Below are positions 4,979 to 6,560 of a stretch of 6,560 bases of DNA, in pieces (position 1 is the first letter of the stretch; each line of letters starts with the position of its first letter). The DNA lies in NCBI GenBank assembly GCA_016297805.1, contig JAEDFX010000114.1, positions 1-6,560 on the forward strand, given 5' to 3'. Source of the stretch: Treponema sp. Lineage in GTDB: Bacteria > Spirochaetota > Spirochaetia > Treponematales > Treponemataceae. The notes beneath the pieces were generated by a model, which saw only the letters and a list, made by a program, of their open reading frames with translations, was not told the DNA's origin and did not search any database. The translations under genes were made by a program, and so were the position numbers.

Positions 4979-6556
4979 CTAACGGGCATATAAAGTTGCA
5001 AGGAACTTAAGTTCTTCTGCATCTTTTGCCTTCAGATCAGATTTATTCATTCGCCATGTCCAGTTAGCTCCTGTTGTTGCAGGCATATTCATCCTGGCTT
5101 CGTTTCCGGCCCCGATAATATCCTGCATAGGAATTACTGCATAAGCCCCACTTGATGCAATGGCAGCCTTTATCAATTCTTTCCTTAACGAACCACTTTT
5201 TACAGCAGCCCTGGCTTTTTCCACAGTCATTTTTTTACCTGAAACATATTCAGCAACAAGCACAATCTGTTCATCGTTACAATTTTCAAGCCATCCCTGC
5301 ATTGTCTCATTATCGTGAGTTCCGGTATAAACAACACAGTCTGATGTTTCGTACATATGAGGCAAGAAACTATTCACCATGCCATTTTGTTTTGCTTCAT
5401 CAGGGCTAAATGCAAATTGAAGAACCTTCATACCAGGAAAACCACTTTCATCTCTAAGCTGACGAACTTCATCTGTAATAACACCAAGGTCTTCAGCAAT
5501 TACAGGAACATCTCCCAGCTTTCTTTTTATGGTTTTGAATAAATCAATTCCAGGACCCTTTATCCATTCTCCATTAATAGCAGTCTTTTCTGTAGCTGGT
5601 ACAGACCAGTAAGCCTCAAATCCTCGGAAATGGTCAATTCGAAGAATATCTGTTAATTCATATACTCGTTTAATTCGATTAACCCACCAAGCATATCCAG
5701 AAGCCTTCATTTCATCCCAGTCATACAATGGATTTCCCCACAACTGTCCATCGGCACAGAAATAATCTGGTGGTACACCTGCTACAGATGATGGATGACC
5801 TTCCGAATCAAGCTGGAAATATTTCTGATTCGACCATACGTCAGCACTATCTGGTGCAACAAAAATTGGAATATCTCCTATTAATTTAATACCTGCATCA
5901 TTAGCATAAGATTTCAATTCCTGCCACTGAGTTTCAAAGAAGAACTGAATAATTTTGTAGCTTTCAACATCTTCTTTATGTTCATTTTTCCATGTTTTTA
6001 CAGCATCAGAATCACATCTTGCCAGTTCGTTAGGCCAGTAACAATGCCAGATTGAAGAAGCAGGTTTTTCTTCTGCCGCTTTTGCATCATAAACACTTTT
6101 TATACTCATAAAAACTGCATATAAATCAAGCCATGAAGACTTTTCTTTACAAAATGTTTTATAACACTTTAAATCTTCTTCAGCTGCATTCTTCAAGAAA
6201 TAATCAGCAGATTTTTTTAATACAGGAATCTTCCACCAAACAACAGAACCAAAATCTACATTTCCAGTCTTTTTTATATACTCAGGAGGAACAATATCTT
6301 TTTTACAAGCCCAACCCTTTTCCACCAGTTTTTCAAGATCTATAATTAATGGATTTCCTGCAAAAGTTGAAAATGATGCATATGGAGAATCGCCATATCC
6401 AGTTGGGCCTAATGGAAGAACCTGCCACAAGGATTGACCTGCGTTTTTTAACCAATCTACAAATTTATATGCAGGTTCACCAATTGTTCCTATACCAGGA
6501 GTTTCAGGCAAAGATGTTGGATGCAGAAGCACTCCACATTTTCGTTCAAATTTCAT
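4979..6556 (-). CDS. malQ: 4-alpha-glucanotransferase (amylomaltase), GH77
   Basis: Cytoplasmic disproportionating enzyme that moves 1,4-alpha-glucan segments between malto-oligosaccharides and releases glucose, for growth on maltodextrins or for glycogen turnover. The 525-residue product is a full-length bacterial/plant-type GH77 protein. It starts RKCGVLLHPTSLPETPGIG (5-23) and contains LWQVLPLGPTGYGDSPYASF (43-62) and the 250s loop SSVAGVPPDYF (256-266). The nucleophile is Asp308 in LRIDHFRGFEAYW (305-317), the acid/base is Glu355 in PVIAEDLGVI (351-360), and the third carboxylate is Asp415 in YTGTHDNETMQGW (410-422). NMPATTGANWTWR (490-502) closes the domain. The catalytic triad is intact. 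The ATG at 6554-6556 begins right at the conserved N-terminus, but only 4 bases upstream are in the window, so its ribosome site and promoter cannot be judged. It converges with the response regulator gene, with a 2-bp gap. Confidence 0.97.
   Translation of the reverse strand: MKFERKCGVLLHPTSLPETPGIGTIGEPAYKFVDWLKNAGQSLWQVLPLGPTGYGDSPYASFSTFAGNPLIIDLEKLVEKGWACKKDIVPPEYIKKTGNVDFGSVVWWKIPVLKKSADYFLKNAAEEDLKCYKTFCKEKSSWLDLYAVFMSIKSVYDAKAAEEKPASSIWHCYWPNELARCDSDAVKTWKNEHKEDVESYKIIQFFFETQWQELKSYANDAGIKLIGDIPIFVAPDSADVWSNQKYFQLDSEGHPSSVAGVPPDYFCADGQLWGNPLYDWDEMKASGYAWWVNRIKRVYELTDILRIDHFRGFEAYWSVPATEKTAINGEWIKGPGIDLFKTIKRKLGDVPVIAEDLGVITDEVRQLRDESGFPGMKVLQFAFSPDEAKQNGMVNSFLPHMYETSDCVVYTGTHDNETMQGWLENCNDEQIVLVAEYVSGKKMTVEKARAAVKSGSLRKELIKAAIASSGAYAVIPMQDIIGAGNEARMNMPATTGANWTWRMNKSDLKAKDAEELKFLATLYAR
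4997..5027 (+). terminator. Candidate intrinsic terminator for the response regulator, inside the malQ 3' end
   Basis: On the plus strand, 20 nt past the regulator's stop codon, TGCAAGGAAC and GTTCTTCTGCA (4997-5006 and 5011-5021) can pair around a TTAA loop. The stem has ten pairs, including one G-U, with a single bulged C. TCTTTT (5022-5027) follows directly. The stem is not GC-rich and the T-tract is short, so termination may be partial. Its core is a perfect 12-base palindrome, GAACTTAAGTTC, at 5003-5014. The same bases encode the last residues of malQ. Confidence 0.4.
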
Positions 6557-6560
6557 ATAT

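Noticed and set aside
5152..5542. Two overlapping plus-strand open frames (85 and 61 codons) opposite malQ
   Set aside because: Both are antisense to catalytic parts of malQ, and their products resemble no protein I know.
6133..6345. Plus-strand open frame of 70 codons opposite the malQ 5' half
   Set aside because: It is an antisense shadow with Gln/Phe-rich composition and no motif or ribosome-site support.
1..6560. CRISPR, insertion sequence, phage or other defence system
   Set aside because: No direct-repeat arrays, terminal inverted repeats, transposase, integrase or defence-type domains are visible; all genes are metabolic, regulatory or membrane proteins.

Overview
The window is AT-rich, densely coded bacterial DNA. 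The mix of genes, the codon bias towards A/T and the style of the proteins (a soluble LacI-like sensor fused to a histidine kinase, a short class I phosphomannose isomerase, a DeoD-type nucleoside phosphorylase and a GH77 amylomaltase) would fit a host-associated, carbohydrate-fermenting Treponema or similar spirochaete. A low-GC Firmicute cannot be excluded from the sequence alone. There is no sign of mobile elements, CRISPR, rRNA or tRNA genes, and no gap between genes exceeds 50 bases.

Layout. From 4278 leftwards to the window edge there is a tightly packed minus-strand gene set: a 691-residue sensor histidine kinase, then deoD (8-bp gap), manA (27-bp gap) and the first 210 codons of an unrecognised polytopic membrane protein (22-bp gap), which runs off the left end. 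This looks like one transcription unit. A 47-bp region (4279-4325) separates the kinase gene from a divergent plus-strand gene for a NarL/LuxR-type response regulator. The regulator gene converges with malQ on the minus strand, with 2 bp between the two stop codons. malQ is complete except for its upstream signals, which lie beyond the right edge.

How the genes may work together. The kinase joins a LacI/periplasmic-binding-protein-like sensor module to a GAF-like middle region and a HisKA_3/HATPase transmitter. It has no helix-turn-helix, signal peptide or membrane segment. It therefore looks like a cytoplasmic kinase that senses an internal small molecule, plausibly a sugar or nucleoside, and signals by phosphotransfer to the divergently encoded regulator rather than by binding DNA itself. 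Co-transcription with deoD (nucleoside phosphorolysis) and manA (mannose-6-P/fructose-6-P interconversion), and adjacency to malQ (malto-oligosaccharide processing), suggest a carbon-source-responsive system. The ligand and target genes cannot be read from the sequence.

The most noteworthy points are the sensor-kinase architecture, the very small divergent promoter region in which both genes may have little or no leader, and candidate 3'-end hairpins of the regulator and malQ that each lie inside the other gene.
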